The position numbers were made by a program, and so were the translations under genes. Below, in pieces: positions 52,612 through 62,747 of a stretch of 64,000 nucleotides of DNA; positions within the stretch are counted from its first letter, which is position 1; the number at the start of each line of letters is the position of its first letter. The notes below the pieces were generated by a model. The model was not told the DNA's origin. It worked only from the letters and a program-made list of their open reading frames with translations, and made no database searches. Origin of the DNA: Gillisella vitis (lineage in GTDB: Bacteria > Pseudomonadota > Alphaproteobacteria > Rhizobiales > Rhizobiaceae); the NCBI RefSeq assembly GCF_014204625.1, contig NZ_JACHLU010000008.1, positions 1 through 64,000 of the forward strand, given 5' to 3'.

Positions 52612-54279
52612 TTAAACCTTGCTGACGAACACCGTCACAACTGGTTTTTTGCCCCAGACCTCATTGGCTGATGAGCGAACAGCACGCCGAATACTTTCTT
52701 TCAGCGCCCCGAGATCTTTGCGGCGCGAACGAGGAATGCTCTCCACCGCACTCAGAACCGCATCATACAGAATATCTTCCATATCGTCGCCTTCCCGGTC
52801 TTCGTCTGGCAGCCCAATGGCCACCACATCGGGATCATCGCGGAATTCAAACCGCTCATCCAGCAACACATTTACCGCAACATGGCCGGCAAAGGACAGT
52901 TTGCGACGCTCGCCTATGCCCATTTCCTCAAAATCACCCAGCAGCTTGCCGTCTTTAAAAACACGGCCGTGAGGTGCTTCACCAATCACTTCGGCAGGCC
53001 CCGGAGCCAGGCGCAACACCTGACCATTGCGCACTTTCGGCACCTGTCCGATGCCAGATTGCAGGGCCAATTGTTGCTGGGCCATCAGATGCGCTGCTTC
53101 ACCATGAACAGGCACCAGAATCTCAGGTCGAGTCCAGGCATACATCTGCACCAGTTCGCTGCGACGTGGATGGCCAGAGACATGCACCAGCGCTTCGCTG
53201 TCCGTCACTATATGGACGCCTTGCTCGATCAAGCCATTTTTAATGTCATTGATGGCTTTTTCGTTGCCCGGTATCGCACGCGAAGAAAACACCACCGTGT
53301 CTCCCTTCGTCAAAGCGACATTGCGCATTTCATCGCGTGATAGTTTGGCGAGGGCCGCACGCTGCTCACCCTGGCTGCCCGTCAGGATAACGACAATTTT
53401 ATCGCGTGGAATATAGCCATATTCGTCTTCGGCAATGAATGGTTTGATACCTTCCATCAAGCCCAGATCATCCGCAACCGCAACCACGCGCTTCAGTGAA
53501 CTGCCCAGAAGCAACACTTCACGACCAGCAGCATCGGCTGCCTGCGCTATCGAGCGGATGCGCCCAACATTCGAGGAAAACGTGGTAATGGCCACCCGAC
53601 CTTCAGCATCGGCGATAATCTTGCGAAGTCCCTCTGAGACTTCCACTTCCGATGGCGACACGCCATCGCGCATGGAGTTGGTGCTATCGCACATGACAGC
53701 AAGAACACCCTCATCACCAAGCGCACGAAAGGCCGCCTCGTCTGTCAAAGGTCCGAGAGACGGTGCATGGTCAATCTTCCAGTCACCCGTATGGATCACA
53801 TTGCCCAGCGGTGAACGAATCAGCAGCGACATCGGCTCCGGAATCGAATGGTTGACCCCGACAGCCTCGACCACAAAGGGTCCCGCATGAACCTTATCAC
53901 CCGGTTTGAAGGGCGTTACAGGAATCTCGACCCGCGTTCCTTCATAGTTACGCTTGGCTTCAAGCATTCCTGCCGTAAAGCCTGAGGCGTAAACTGGCAC
54001 GTTCAAGCCCGGCCATAGTTCATTCAAGCCGCCATAATGATCTTCATGGGCATGGGTGATGAAAATAGCCTTCAGATTCTTCTTTTGTGAAAGAACATAT
54101 TGAATATCAGGCAGCACCAGATCAACACCCGGCAGATCAAGCCCCGGAAAGGTCACGCCGCAATCGACCATGATCCACTCACGGTTCTTGCTCGGACCAT
54201 AGCCGTAGAGCGCCAGATTCATCCCAATTTCGCCAACGCCGCCGAGCGGCAAAAATACCAGTTCGTCTTTTTTTGTCAT
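52612..54279 (-). CDS. rnj: Ribonuclease J
   Basis: MBL-fold ribonuclease with both endo- and 5'-3' exonuclease activity; in rhizobia it matures rRNA. 555 residues. The zinc motif is ITHAHEDHYGGLNELWP, then VNHSIPEP, VIHTGDWKIDH and a beta-CASP region with SGHPRRSELVQMYAWTRPEILVPVHGEAAHL. The C-terminal domain ends KPVVTVFVSKV. It overlaps birA by ATGA. Its place at the end of the nuo operon is conserved in Rhizobiales. RNase E is also in this window, so this organism has both decay systems. Confidence 0.97.
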   Translation of the reverse strand: MTKKDELVFLPLGGVGEIGMNLALYGYGPSKNREWIMVDCGVTFPGLDLPGVDLVLPDIQYVLSQKKNLKAIFITHAHEDHYGGLNELWPGLNVPVYASGFTAGMLEAKRNYEGTRVEIPVTPFKPGDKVHAGPFVVEAVGVNHSIPEPMSLLIRSPLGNVIHTGDWKIDHAPSLGPLTDEAAFRALGDEGVLAVMCDSTNSMRDGVSPSEVEVSEGLRKIIADAEGRVAITTFSSNVGRIRSIAQAADAAGREVLLLGSSLKRVVAVADDLGLMEGIKPFIAEDEYGYIPRDKIVVILTGSQGEQRAALAKLSRDEMRNVALTKGDTVVFSSRAIPGNEKAINDIKNGLIEQGVHIVTDSEALVHVSGHPRRSELVQMYAWTRPEILVPVHGEAAHLMAQQQLALQSGIGQVPKVRNGQVLRLAPGPAEVIGEAPHGRVFKDGKLLGDFEEMGIGERRKLSFAGHVAVNVLLDERFEFRDDPDVVAIGLPDEDREGDDMEDILYDAVLSAVESIPRSRRKDLGALKESIRRAVRSSANEVWGKKPVVTVFVSKV

Positions 54280-55067
54280 TCTTTCCTTGGCCCATCCGGC
54301 TCGAAAAACACATCACCCGCCGCGATTGGCGTGATGCCGAGAGAGCCCCTATCGAGCAATAATAATCCTTTATCATCGATTCCTGAAAATATACCCGAAA
54401 TCGAACGGTCTGGAAGATTAACCGTAATGTTTTCTCCGATCCCGCAAGCGTGATGCCGCCAACGCTGAATGACCGCAGAGATACCGCGCCCCTGATCCCA
54501 AAGCGCCAGAACATCGGCCATTGCGATGAACAGATGGGCGAACAATTGAGATGCATCAGCCTGTGCCCCGTGCTGAGAAAGACAGGCTGTGGCATAGGGG
54601 GTGGTCTGGCCGGGCTTTGCCGTGATGTTGATGCCAATACCAATGACAAGCGCTTGACGCCCGTCTGGCGTTCTTTCCGATTCCAGCAGTATTCCGCTGG
54701 TCTTGGCTCGCCCAATCAACACATCATTGGGCCATTTGATTTCCAGTGGCGGCGCACCTGCCGGTAACACGGCACGAATCGCATCATATACAGCCAAGGC
54801 AACGGCCAAAGGCAAGGACGCTATGTTTTCAAGAGGGGCTGGATCAACCAACAGTAAAGAGGCGTAGAGGTTGCCAATATCGGAGGTCCATGGCCTTCCA
54901 CGACGGCCACGCCCACCTGTTTGACGATTCGCCGTCACCCATATGCCGCCGGGATCACCAGATCGCGCCAGAAGCAAGCAGGCTTGATTGGTCGAATCGA
55001 CCTCGTCAAGCGCGGTATGTCGGAAGGCGTCGAGCGCCTTCCGACTGTGTATCGAAACGTCGCTCAA
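54276..55067 (-). CDS. birA: Biotin-[acetyl-CoA-carboxylase] ligase
   Basis: Attaches biotin to AccB and other carboxylases. 263 residues, ligase domain only, without the N-terminal DNA-binding domain of E. coli BirA. Motifs: [38 protein letters not shown] (the glycine-rich adenylate loop), [26 protein letters not shown], and a C-terminal SH3-like piece. The start is a TTG at 55067 overlapping the nuoN stop as TTGA, which implies coupling. Since it lacks a repressor domain, biotin synthesis must be regulated otherwise. Confidence 0.95.
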   Translation of the reverse strand: MSDVSIHSRKALDAFRHTALDEVDSTNQACLLLARSGDPGGIWVTANRQTGGRGRRGRPWTSDIGNLYASLLLVDPAPLENIASLPLAVALAVYDAIRAVLPAGAPPLEIKWPNDVLIGRAKTSGILLESERTPDGRQALVIGIGINITAKPGQTTPYATACLSQHGAQADASQLFAHLFIAMADVLALWDQGRGISAVIQRWRHHACGIGENITVNLPDRSISGIFSGIDDKGLLLLDRGSLGITPIAAGDVFFEPDGPRKE

Positions 55068-56503
55068 TGGAAGAGCGACGCAGCAGCAGCGGATGCCGCC
55101 GTGCCAAGCGGTCCGCCGATCAGCACATAGCCGACGACGAAAAGACCAGAACAGGCAAAGACGAGACGCAGCGCGCCAGATGTTGGTGCAAACTCTATCT
55201 TGCCTTCGTCAAACCACATGACCTTCACCAGACGGAGGTAGTAGTAAGCACCCACAACAGATGCCAACACGCCAATGATCGACAGCGCGTATAGATGCGC
55301 CTCAATCGCTGCCAGAAACACGAAATATTTCCCGAAGAAACCAGCAAGTGGCGGAATACCGGCCAGTGAGAACATCAGGGCAGTGAGAACGAATGCCATG
55401 GCCGGACGTGTCTGCGACAGACCGGCAAGATCATCGATCGATTCCAGCGCTTCGCCTTCTTTTGTCCGCATTGCCATAATGCAGGCAAATGTGCCGAGAT
55501 TCATCACCAGATAGATCGACATATAGAGCAGGACGCCTTCAATGCCCTGCTGCGTGCCCGCTGCCAATCCTACCAGCGCATAGCCCATGTGGCCAATTGA
55601 GGAATAGGCCATCAGACGCTTGATATTGCGTTGGCCGATGGCGGCGACGGATCCAAGAACCATCGACGCAATCGAAATAAACACCACGATCTGCTGCCAG
55701 TCAGTGGTGATTGGCTGGAAGGCATCAATGACAATGCGCACGAGGATTGCCATGGCACCAACCTTGGGAGCAGCCGCCAGAAAGGCAGTCACGGGTGTTG
55801 GTGCACCTTCGTAAACATCGGGTGTCCACATGTGGAAGGGAACCGCCGAGATCTTGAACGCAAGACCGGCCAGAACAAACACCAGACCAAACACCAGACC
55901 AATGTTCGCCTGCCCAGCAGTGAGCACAGCGGCAATCTTATCGAACTCCACATTGCCTGTGAAGCCATAAACCAGCGACATACCGTAAAGCAGCATACCG
56001 GAGGACAGTGCACCGAGCACAAAATACTTCAAGCCAGCTTCTGTCGACTTGAGACTGTCACGGTTCAGAGCGGCAATGACGTAAAGCGCAAGCGATTGCA
56101 GCTCAAGCGACATGTAGAGTGAGATCAGGCTGCCCGCTGAAATCATCAACAAAATGCCCAGCGTGGCCAGAACCAGCAAGACCGGGAATTCGAACTTGTC
56201 GAGATTGTTGGCGCGTGCCTGCCCGGATGCCATCACCATGGTGATGATGGAACCGATCAGGGCCAGAACTTTCATGAAACGTCCGTAGCCATCGGCGATG
56301 TAAGCACCGCCGAAAGCCTGACCTTCAGCCGGGACCAGCAACAGCCAGGCACCAGCAACAATAAGCAACGCAACCGCCAGTCCATTCACCAGTGACGCCC
56401 GGTTCGTGAACACACCGATCATCAGCAACGCCAGAGCGCCAACCGCGAGCATCAGCTCCGGCGTGGCGAGATGCAGGCTTGCAAGGAGGGTTTCAGCATT
56501 CAT
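55064..56503 (-). CDS. nuoN: NADH-quinone oxidoreductase subunit N
   Basis: Antiporter-like membrane subunit of respiratory complex I. About 479 residues with some fourteen helices. The key lysines lie in the segment [23 protein letters not shown] and in helix 7-8 ([36 protein letters not shown]). [17 protein letters not shown] is diagnostic. ATG 56503 gives [13 protein letters not shown] 56509 is two codons earlier. Last of the nuo genes, 18 bases after nuoM. Confidence 0.97.
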   Translation of the reverse strand: MNAETLLASLHLATPELMLAVGALALLMIGVFTNRASLVNGLAVALLIVAGAWLLLVPAEGQAFGGAYIADGYGRFMKVLALIGSIITMVMASGQARANNLDKFEFPVLLVLATLGILLMISAGSLISLYMSLELQSLALYVIAALNRDSLKSTEAGLKYFVLGALSSGMLLYGMSLVYGFTGNVEFDKIAAVLTAGQANIGLVFGLVFVLAGLAFKISAVPFHMWTPDVYEGAPTPVTAFLAAAPKVGAMAILVRIVIDAFQPITTDWQQIVVFISIASMVLGSVAAIGQRNIKRLMAYSSIGHMGYALVGLAAGTQQGIEGVLLYMSIYLVMNLGTFACIMAMRTKEGEALESIDDLAGLSQTRPAMAFVLTALMFSLAGIPPLAGFFGKYFVFLAAIEAHLYALSIIGVLASVVGAYYYLRLVKVMWFDEGKIEFAPTSGALRLVFACSGLFVVGYVLIGGPLGTAASAAAASLFH

Positions 56504-56520
56504 GTCCATGGATCCTGTCG

Positions 56521-58032
56521 TCAGTTCACCAGGAGCGCAACGTTATGCGCGGCCTGTAGAGCGGCGGTGTAGTTATGAAGGAGCGCGTCCACCGAAGCAG
56601 TGGTCACATCAAAGATTGGAGCCGGATACACGCCGAAGAAAATTGTCAGCGCGATCAGCGGATAGAGGGTGATCTTTTCGCGCAAGGACAAGTCCAGCAG
56701 GCCTTTCAGGCTATCTTTGTCCAATGCACCAAAAATCACGCGGCGATAAAGCCACAAGGCATAAGCGGCCGAGAGAATCACGCCCGTGGCAGCGAACAAA
56801 GCGACCCAGGTATTGGCACGGAAGGCACCAATCAGTGTCAGAAATTCTCCAACGAAGCCCGAGGTTCCTGGCAGGCCAACATTGGCCATGGTAAACACCA
56901 TAAATGCCAGAGCATATTTCGGCATGTTGTTCACAAGACCGCCATAGGCTGCGATTTCGCGGGTATGCATACGATCATAGATCACACCGACGCAGAGGAA
57001 CAGCGCGCCAGAAACAAAGCCATGGCTGATCATCTGAAACAACGCGCCCTGCAAGCCTTGTGTATTGGCTGCAAAAATACCCATCGTGACATAGCCCATG
57101 TGGGCAATCGACGAATAGGCAATCAGCTTTTTCATGTCTTCCTGCATCAACGCCACCAGCGAGGTGTAGATGATGGCAATGACGGACAAGGCAAACACAA
57201 AGGGGGCAAAATAGTCCGACGCAAGCGGGAACATTGCCAGCGAGAAGCGAATAAATCCGTAACCGCCCAGTTTCAGCATGATACCAGCCAGAATGACCGA
57301 ACCCGCCGTCGGGGCCTGCACGTGTGCATCCGGAAGCCATGTATGCACTGGCCACATCGGCATCTTCACAGCAAAAGAAGCGAAGAAGGCAAGCCAAAGC
57401 ACAATCTGCAAATGCACAGGGAACTTATGCGCCAGCAGGGTGGTAATATCCGTCGTACCTGCATCCCAATACATTGCCATGATGGCCAGCATCATCAAGA
57501 CCGAGCCAAGCAAGGTGTAAAGGAAGAACTTGTACGACGCATACACCCGATCCTTGCCGCCCCAGACACCGATGATGATAAACATCGGAATCAGGCCTGC
57601 TTCGAAGAACACGTAGAACAGCACGATGTCGAGAGATACGAACACACCAATCATCATCACTTCAAGGATGAGGAAGGCAATCATGTATTCTTTGATACGC
57701 TTCTGAACCGACGTCCAGCTCGCCAGCACGCAGAATGGCATGAGGAAGGCTGTCAACACAACAAACAGCATCGAAATGCCATCAACGCCGAGGTGATAGG
57801 CAATCCCTGTGCCCAACCAGTCAAGTTTTTCGACCATCTGGAAGCCAGGATTGGCATTATCAAAGCCAATCCAGACCAACAGCGAGACAATAAAAGTCGC
57901 AACAGTCGTGAGCAGCGCAATGTTGAGCACATTGCGACGGCCAGCCTCGGTATTACCGTTCACCAGCAGCAGCAGGACAACCCCCACCATTGGCAAAAAG
58001 GTGACCGTTGAAAGAATAGGCCAATCGGTCAT
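56521..58032 (-). CDS. nuoM: NADH-quinone oxidoreductase subunit M
   Basis: Proton-pumping antiporter-like subunit. 503 residues, about fourteen helices. Characteristic segments are [38 protein letters not shown] with the essential Glu, [42 protein letters not shown] with the pump Lys, and [20 protein letters not shown]. Its start overlaps the nuoL stop by one base. Confidence 0.98.
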   Translation of the reverse strand: MTDWPILSTVTFLPMVGVVLLLLVNGNTEAGRRNVLNIALLTTVATFIVSLLVWIGFDNANPGFQMVEKLDWLGTGIAYHLGVDGISMLFVVLTAFLMPFCVLASWTSVQKRIKEYMIAFLILEVMMIGVFVSLDIVLFYVFFEAGLIPMFIIIGVWGGKDRVYASYKFFLYTLLGSVLMMLAIMAMYWDAGTTDITTLLAHKFPVHLQIVLWLAFFASFAVKMPMWPVHTWLPDAHVQAPTAGSVILAGIMLKLGGYGFIRFSLAMFPLASDYFAPFVFALSVIAIIYTSLVALMQEDMKKLIAYSSIAHMGYVTMGIFAANTQGLQGALFQMISHGFVSGALFLCVGVIYDRMHTREIAAYGGLVNNMPKYALAFMVFTMANVGLPGTSGFVGEFLTLIGAFRANTWVALFAATGVILSAAYALWLYRRVIFGALDKDSLKGLLDLSLREKITLYPLIALTIFFGVYPAPIFDVTTASVDALLHNYTAALQAAHNVALLVN

Positions 58033-60026
58033 CAGATGGAACTCCCGAGCATCATCCAGGTAACAAGGGCAGCGATACCGATAAGCATCGCAAACGCATA
58101 GTGATAAAGGTAGCCAGACTGCAAGCGAACAACACGCTGGGTCAGACCAGCAACGCCTGCGGCAACACCATTGGGTCCGTAAGCATCAATCGTTGCAACA
58201 TCGCCTTTTTTCCAAAGGAATTTGCCAAGAGCCTTGGCCGAGCGCACGAACAAAAAGTCATACAGCTCATCGAAATACCATTTGTTCAAAAGGAACTGGT
58301 AGAGAACCCACTGGCTCTTCGCCAGTTTTGCCGGTGTTTCAGGTGATTTGATATACATATACCAAGCCGTTACCAGACCAGTCAGCATTGCAACAAACGG
58401 GCTGAGTTTTACCCAGGCCGGAACATGATGAACCTCATGGAGGACTTCATTATGTGGGCCGGTAAACAAAGCCCCCTTCCAGAACTCGGCATAGGCTTCG
58501 CCGAAGAAATAGTCATGGAAGACGAAGCCTGCAAACAACGCACCTGCCGTCAGAATATACAACGGGATCAGCATGACCTGAGGTGATTCATGAACATGGT
58601 GCATGACCTCATGCGATGCACGCGGCTTGCCGAAGAAGGTCATGAAAGCCAGACGCCAAGAGTAGAAACTCGTGAACAACGCAGCAATCACCAGCAATAC
58701 GAAGGCAAAGGTCGAAACGCCCGTGCCCGCAGCAAACGAGGATTCAATAATGGCATCCTTGGAGAAGAAGCCGGCAGTCCCGATCATCGTAAATGGAATG
58801 CCAACGCCGGTCAGCGCCAGATTGCCGATGGTCATGGCCCAGAAGGTGACAGGGATATGCTTGCGCAGCCCCCCCATGTGACGCATGTCCTGCTCGCCAT
58901 CAACGGCGTGAATGACCGAGCCAGCGCCTAAGAACAACAGCGCCTTGAAGAAAGCGTGCGTAAACAGGTGAAACACCGCAGCACCATAGGCACCAACCCC
59001 CAAAGCCACAAACATATAGCCAAGCTGAGAGCAGGTCGAATAGGCGATAACACGCTTGATGTCGTTTTGCACCAGACCAACCGTTGCCGCGAAGAAAGCT
59101 GTGATGGCACCGACAATCGTCACAACCGTCAAAGCGTCTGGCGACAGTTCAAACAGTGGCGACATGCGAGCAACAAGGAAGACGCCCGCCGTCACCATGG
59201 TGGCAGCGTGAATCAACGCCGAAACGGGTGTCGGGCCTTCCATGGCATCCGGCAACCATGTGTGCAGCAAAAACTGCGCCGACTTACCCATGGCCCCCAT
59301 GAACAACAGCAGACAGGCAGCCGTTACCGCATGAGCCTTATCAAGATGCATCCCGAAGAGGTTGATCACAGCATCGCCAGCGACCACACCATCTGCTGGC
59401 AGATAGGTCTTTGTTGCAGCAAAGATGGTCTCAAAATTAATCGAACCAAACAGAACAAAAACTGTGCCAATACCGAGAATGAAGCCAAAGTCACCGACAC
59501 GGTTAACGATGAAGGCCTTCATGGCGGCAGCGCTTGCAGACGGCTTTTTGAACCAGAAGCCGATGAGCAAATAGGATGCGAGACCTACGCCTTCCCAGCC
59601 GAAGAACATTTGCAACAGGTTATCTGAGGTCACCAACATCAACATCGCAAAAGTAAACAGCGACAGGTAGCTGAAGAACCGTGGACGATGTGGATCATGG
59701 TGCATGTAACCGATCGAGTAGAGATGCACCAATGTCGAAACACTGTTGACCACCACCAGCATCACGGCGGTGAGCGTATCAACACGCAAGGCCCAGTCGA
59801 CGTCAATGCCACCGACCTGCATCCAGCGCAAAACAGGAACCTTGATCAGCTCCGCATGTTCGCCAAAGCCAACATTGATGAAAACATACCAGGAAAGCAC
59901 CGCAGCCAGAATCATGAAGCCGCTGGTGATGAACTCCGACGCCTTCGCGCCGATCTGTCGGCCAAACAGGCCTGCAATTATCGCACCAAGCAGCGGGAGA
60001 AAGACAATAGTCTTATACAATAGCAT
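58032..60026 (-). CDS. nuoL: NADH-quinone oxidoreductase subunit L
   Basis: The distal proton-pumping subunit, carrying the long lateral helix along the membrane arm. 664 residues. The core [56 protein letters not shown] and [19 protein letters not shown] are all present. The extended C-terminal region (about 500-664) includes the lateral helix and final anchor, ending at the membrane helix [16 protein letters not shown]. Overlaps nuoM. Confidence 0.98.
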   Translation of the reverse strand: MLLYKTIVFLPLLGAIIAGLFGRQIGAKASEFITSGFMILAAVLSWYVFINVGFGEHAELIKVPVLRWMQVGGIDVDWALRVDTLTAVMLVVVNSVSTLVHLYSIGYMHHDPHRPRFFSYLSLFTFAMLMLVTSDNLLQMFFGWEGVGLASYLLIGFWFKKPSASAAAMKAFIVNRVGDFGFILGIGTVFVLFGSINFETIFAATKTYLPADGVVAGDAVINLFGMHLDKAHAVTAACLLLFMGAMGKSAQFLLHTWLPDAMEGPTPVSALIHAATMVTAGVFLVARMSPLFELSPDALTVVTIVGAITAFFAATVGLVQNDIKRVIAYSTCSQLGYMFVALGVGAYGAAVFHLFTHAFFKALLFLGAGSVIHAVDGEQDMRHMGGLRKHIPVTFWAMTIGNLALTGVGIPFTMIGTAGFFSKDAIIESSFAAGTGVSTFAFVLLVIAALFTSFYSWRLAFMTFFGKPRASHEVMHHVHESPQVMLIPLYILTAGALFAGFVFHDYFFGEAYAEFWKGALFTGPHNEVLHEVHHVPAWVKLSPFVAMLTGLVTAWYMYIKSPETPAKLAKSQWVLYQFLLNKWYFDELYDFLFVRSAKALGKFLWKKGDVATIDAYGPNGVAAGVAGLTQRVVRLQSGYLYHYAFAMLIGIAALVTWMMLGSSI

Positions 60027-60033
60027 AGCCGTA

Positions 60034-60342
60034 TCAGCCCTTCATCATGTTGACGTCTTCAACGGCGATCGATCCGCGGTTGCGGTAGAAGACAACGAGG
60101 ATAGCAAGGCCAATCGCAGCTTCAGCAGCCGCGACGGTCAGGATGAACAGCGCGAAAACCTGGCCGACAACGTCATTGAGAAATGACGAGAATGCCACCA
60201 TATTAAGGTTTACAGCGAGAAGAATAAGTTCCACCGACATCAGAATGACAATGACATTCTTTCTATTGAGAAAAATGCCAAAGACGCCCAGCATGAACAG
60301 GATCGCGCTGACAGTGAGATAATGGGAAAGTCCGATTTCCAT
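60034..60342 (-). CDS. nuoK: NADH-quinone oxidoreductase subunit K
   Basis: Small membrane subunit of complex I, 102 residues, three helices: [42 protein letters not shown] with the conserved Glu in [11 protein letters not shown], then [29 protein letters not shown] with the second conserved Glu. It ends 7 bases before nuoL. Confidence 0.98.
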   Translation of the reverse strand: MEIGLSHYLTVSAILFMLGVFGIFLNRKNVIVILMSVELILLAVNLNMVAFSSFLNDVVGQVFALFILTVAAAEAAIGLAILVVFYRNRGSIAVEDVNMMKG

Positions 60343-60374
60343 TGTTCGTTTCCTTGAGATCCCTGACCTTCAGC

Positions 60375-60989
60375 TCAGATGCCCTGGCCTGGCTTAACCT
60401 TGACCACTTTGATCGCAGTGGCTGGGGTACGCGCAACCTGATGTGAGATATTCTGACGTTTGATATTCTGACGATGACGCAGGGTCAGCACAATCGCGCC
60501 AATCATGGCCACCAGCAGCACCAGACCGGCGATCTGGAAATAATAAACGTAAGTGGTGTAAAGCACATTGCCGAGCACTGCGGTATTCTGCGTCTCAGTC
60601 AAAGCTGGCAACGGCATGGTGATCGACTTCAATGCCTCGGGTGAAATGGTTGAGCCACCGATCACGAAGATCAATTCGGCCGCAACAATAGCACCAATCA
60701 ACGCTCCAAGCGGCGCGTATTTCATCGTTCCAGCGCGCAGTTCGGTAAAATCAATGTCCAGCATCATCACGACGAACAGGAACAGAACCGCGACAGCGCC
60801 GACATACACCACCAACAGGATCATCGCCAGAAACTCGGCACCTGTGAGCATGAACAGACCAGCGGCATTGACGAAGGTCAAGATAAGAAACAACACCGAA
60901 TGAACCGGATTGCGTGACGAGATAACCATAAACGCCGACGCCAAGGCGACAAAGGCGAAAAGGTAGAAAAAGATTGCCTGAAGACCCAT
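60375..60989 (-). CDS. nuoJ: NADH-quinone oxidoreductase subunit J
   Basis: Membrane subunit with five helices, 204 residues. MVISSRNPVHSVLFLILTFVNAAGLFMLTGAEFLAMILLVVYVGAVAVLFLFVVMMLDI is the signature, including the pi-bulge helix. A basic tail closes it. It is separated from nuoI by 170 bases, the largest gap in this part of the operon. Confidence 0.97.
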   Translation of the reverse strand: MGLQAIFFYLFAFVALASAFMVISSRNPVHSVLFLILTFVNAAGLFMLTGAEFLAMILLVVYVGAVAVLFLFVVMMLDIDFTELRAGTMKYAPLGALIGAIVAAELIFVIGGSTISPEALKSITMPLPALTETQNTAVLGNVLYTTYVYYFQIAGLVLLVAMIGAIVLTLRHRQNIKRQNISHQVARTPATAIKVVKVKPGQGI

Positions 60990-61159
60990 GATGGTGCCTT
61001 TTCATCTTCCCCAGGAGCGCGGAGTTCAACCGTGTCCCATGAAATGCGCCAGCCATCGGCCAGCCCTACATTTCGTTTCAATTTCAAACCGGGGCGCGCA
61101 CACCATATAAAGCCTGCCCGCCGCCGATCTCTTCGATCAATTCATTCACAACACGGCGA
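60990..61159. other. 170-bp gap inside the nuo operon, between nuoI and nuoJ
   Basis: No gene, terminator or clear promoter is visible. Elsewhere in this run the genes are 30 bases apart or less. It may hold an internal promoter or a processing site. Confidence 0.4.
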
Positions 61160-61651
61160 TTAACGATAAGGTGCGTCCAGCGCGATGTTGCGGGCAATTT
61201 CCCGCTCCCATCGATCACCATTTGCAAGCAACTTTGCCTTATCGAAGTAGAGCTCTTCACGTGTTTCTGTCGAGAACTCGAAATTCGGGCCTTCGACAAT
61301 TGCATCCACCGGACAAGCTTCCTGACAGAAGCCGCAGTAAATGCATTTCACCATATCAATATCGTAGCGCACCGTACGGCGTGTCCCATCATTACGACGG
61401 GGACCGGCCTCGATGGTGATCGCCTGCGCGGGACAGATGGCCTCGCACAGTTTGCAGGCAATGCAGCGCTCCTCACCATTCGGGTAACGACGCAAAGCGT
61501 GTTCTCCACGAAAGCGCGGGCTGACTGGCCCCTTCTCAAACGGGTAATTTACAGTGGCTTTCTGTTTGAAGAAAAACCGCATCGACAGGAAAACTGCGCC
61601 AACGAATTCTTTCAAAAACAGAGAGCGGACAGCTTGTGACAGATTTGCCAT
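61160..61651 (-). CDS. nuoI: NADH-quinone oxidoreductase subunit I
   Basis: Carries the iron-sulfur clusters N6a and N6b between the matrix arm and the quinone site. 163 residues. Two ferredoxin motifs are intact: [12 protein letters not shown] and [12 protein letters not shown]. The N-terminal amphipathic part [24 protein letters not shown] docks on the membrane arm. ATG 61651 has GGAG upstream. Lies 40 bases after nuoH. Confidence 0.98.
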   Translation of the reverse strand: MANLSQAVRSLFLKEFVGAVFLSMRFFFKQKATVNYPFEKGPVSPRFRGEHALRRYPNGEERCIACKLCEAICPAQAITIEAGPRRNDGTRRTVRYDIDMVKCIYCGFCQEACPVDAIVEGPNFEFSTETREELYFDKAKLLANGDRWEREIARNIALDAPYR

Positions 61652-61691
61652 CTTCAAACTCCAAATCTGTTAAATGCAGGGTGAAACCGTG

Positions 61692-62735
61692 TCATGCCCA
61701 CCCCATCAATTTCAGAGTGAATGCAACAATAACCACCATGGCCAGCGACAGCGGCAGGAAGACTTTCCAGCCAAGACGCATCAACTGGTCATAGCGATAG
61801 CGCGGAACAATAGCCTTGGTAATAGCGAACATCGAGAACACCAGCGCGCTCTTGATGACAAACCAGATAATTCCCGGAACCCAGTTCAGCACTGCAATAT
61901 CCAGCGGCGGCAACCAGCCCCCCAGGAACAGAATTGTCGTCATTGCGCACATCAGAACAATGGCGGCATATTCGCTGAGCATGAACATCATGTAAGGCGT
62001 TGAGCCATATTCAACCATGAAGCCTGCGACCAGTTCCGATTCTGCTTCAGGCAAATCGAACGGAGGACGGTTTGTTTCCGCCAGCGCAGAGATAAAGAAG
62101 ATGATGAACATCGGGAACAGGGCAAGCCAATGCCAGTCGAGTATGGATGATGGCAGTCCCATCATCGTACCAAGGCCGCTTTTTTGCGACAGCACGATGT
62201 CTGTCAGGTTCAGCGAACCGACGCAGAGCAGGACAGTGACGATCACCAGACCCATAGACACTTCGTAAGAGACCATCTGGGCTGCGGAACGAAGTGCGCC
62301 AAGGAAGGGATATTTTGAGTTGGACGCCCATCCACCCATGATCACGCCATACACTTCCAGCGAGGAAATGGCGAACACATAGAGAATACCGACATTGATA
62401 TTGGCAATCACCCAACCCTGGTTGAGCGGAATAACCGCCCATGTCGCAAGCGCGAGTGTCACACCAACCAGCGGAGCCAGCAGGAAAACCGCCTTGTTGG
62501 CACCGGCCGGAATAATCGGCTCCTTCAACACAAACTTCAAAAGGTCGGCGAAGGACTGGAAAAGCCCCCATGGACCCACCACATTGGGTCCACGACGCAA
62601 TTGAATGGCTGCCCAGATCTTGCGGTCAGCCAACAGGATGTAAGCGATGAACAGAAGAAGACAGACCAGCAACAGAAGGGACTGACCGACCATGATGATC
62701 GCAGGCCAAACATAACTAAAAAAGAAAGAGTCCAT
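61692..62735 (-). CDS. nuoH: NADH-quinone oxidoreductase subunit H
   Basis: Membrane subunit that forms the quinone pocket and its proton path. 347 residues, eight helices. Motifs: [81 protein letters not shown] and [32 protein letters not shown], with the conserved acidic residues. Starts 12 bases after nuoG. Confidence 0.98.
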   Translation of the reverse strand: MDSFFFSYVWPAIIMVGQSLLLLVCLLLFIAYILLADRKIWAAIQLRRGPNVVGPWGLFQSFADLLKFVLKEPIIPAGANKAVFLLAPLVGVTLALATWAVIPLNQGWVIANINVGILYVFAISSLEVYGVIMGGWASNSKYPFLGALRSAAQMVSYEVSMGLVIVTVLLCVGSLNLTDIVLSQKSGLGTMMGLPSSILDWHWLALFPMFIIFFISALAETNRPPFDLPEAESELVAGFMVEYGSTPYMMFMLSEYAAIVLMCAMTTILFLGGWLPPLDIAVLNWVPGIIWFVIKSALVFSMFAITKAIVPRYRYDQLMRLGWKVFLPLSLAMVVIVAFTLKLMGWA

Positions 62736-62747
62736 GATCCGTTGCCC

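Noticed and set aside
60878..61087. Small gene in the nuoI-nuoJ gap
   Set aside because: The frame has no ribosome site, runs into nuoJ in another frame and lacks any recognised pattern.
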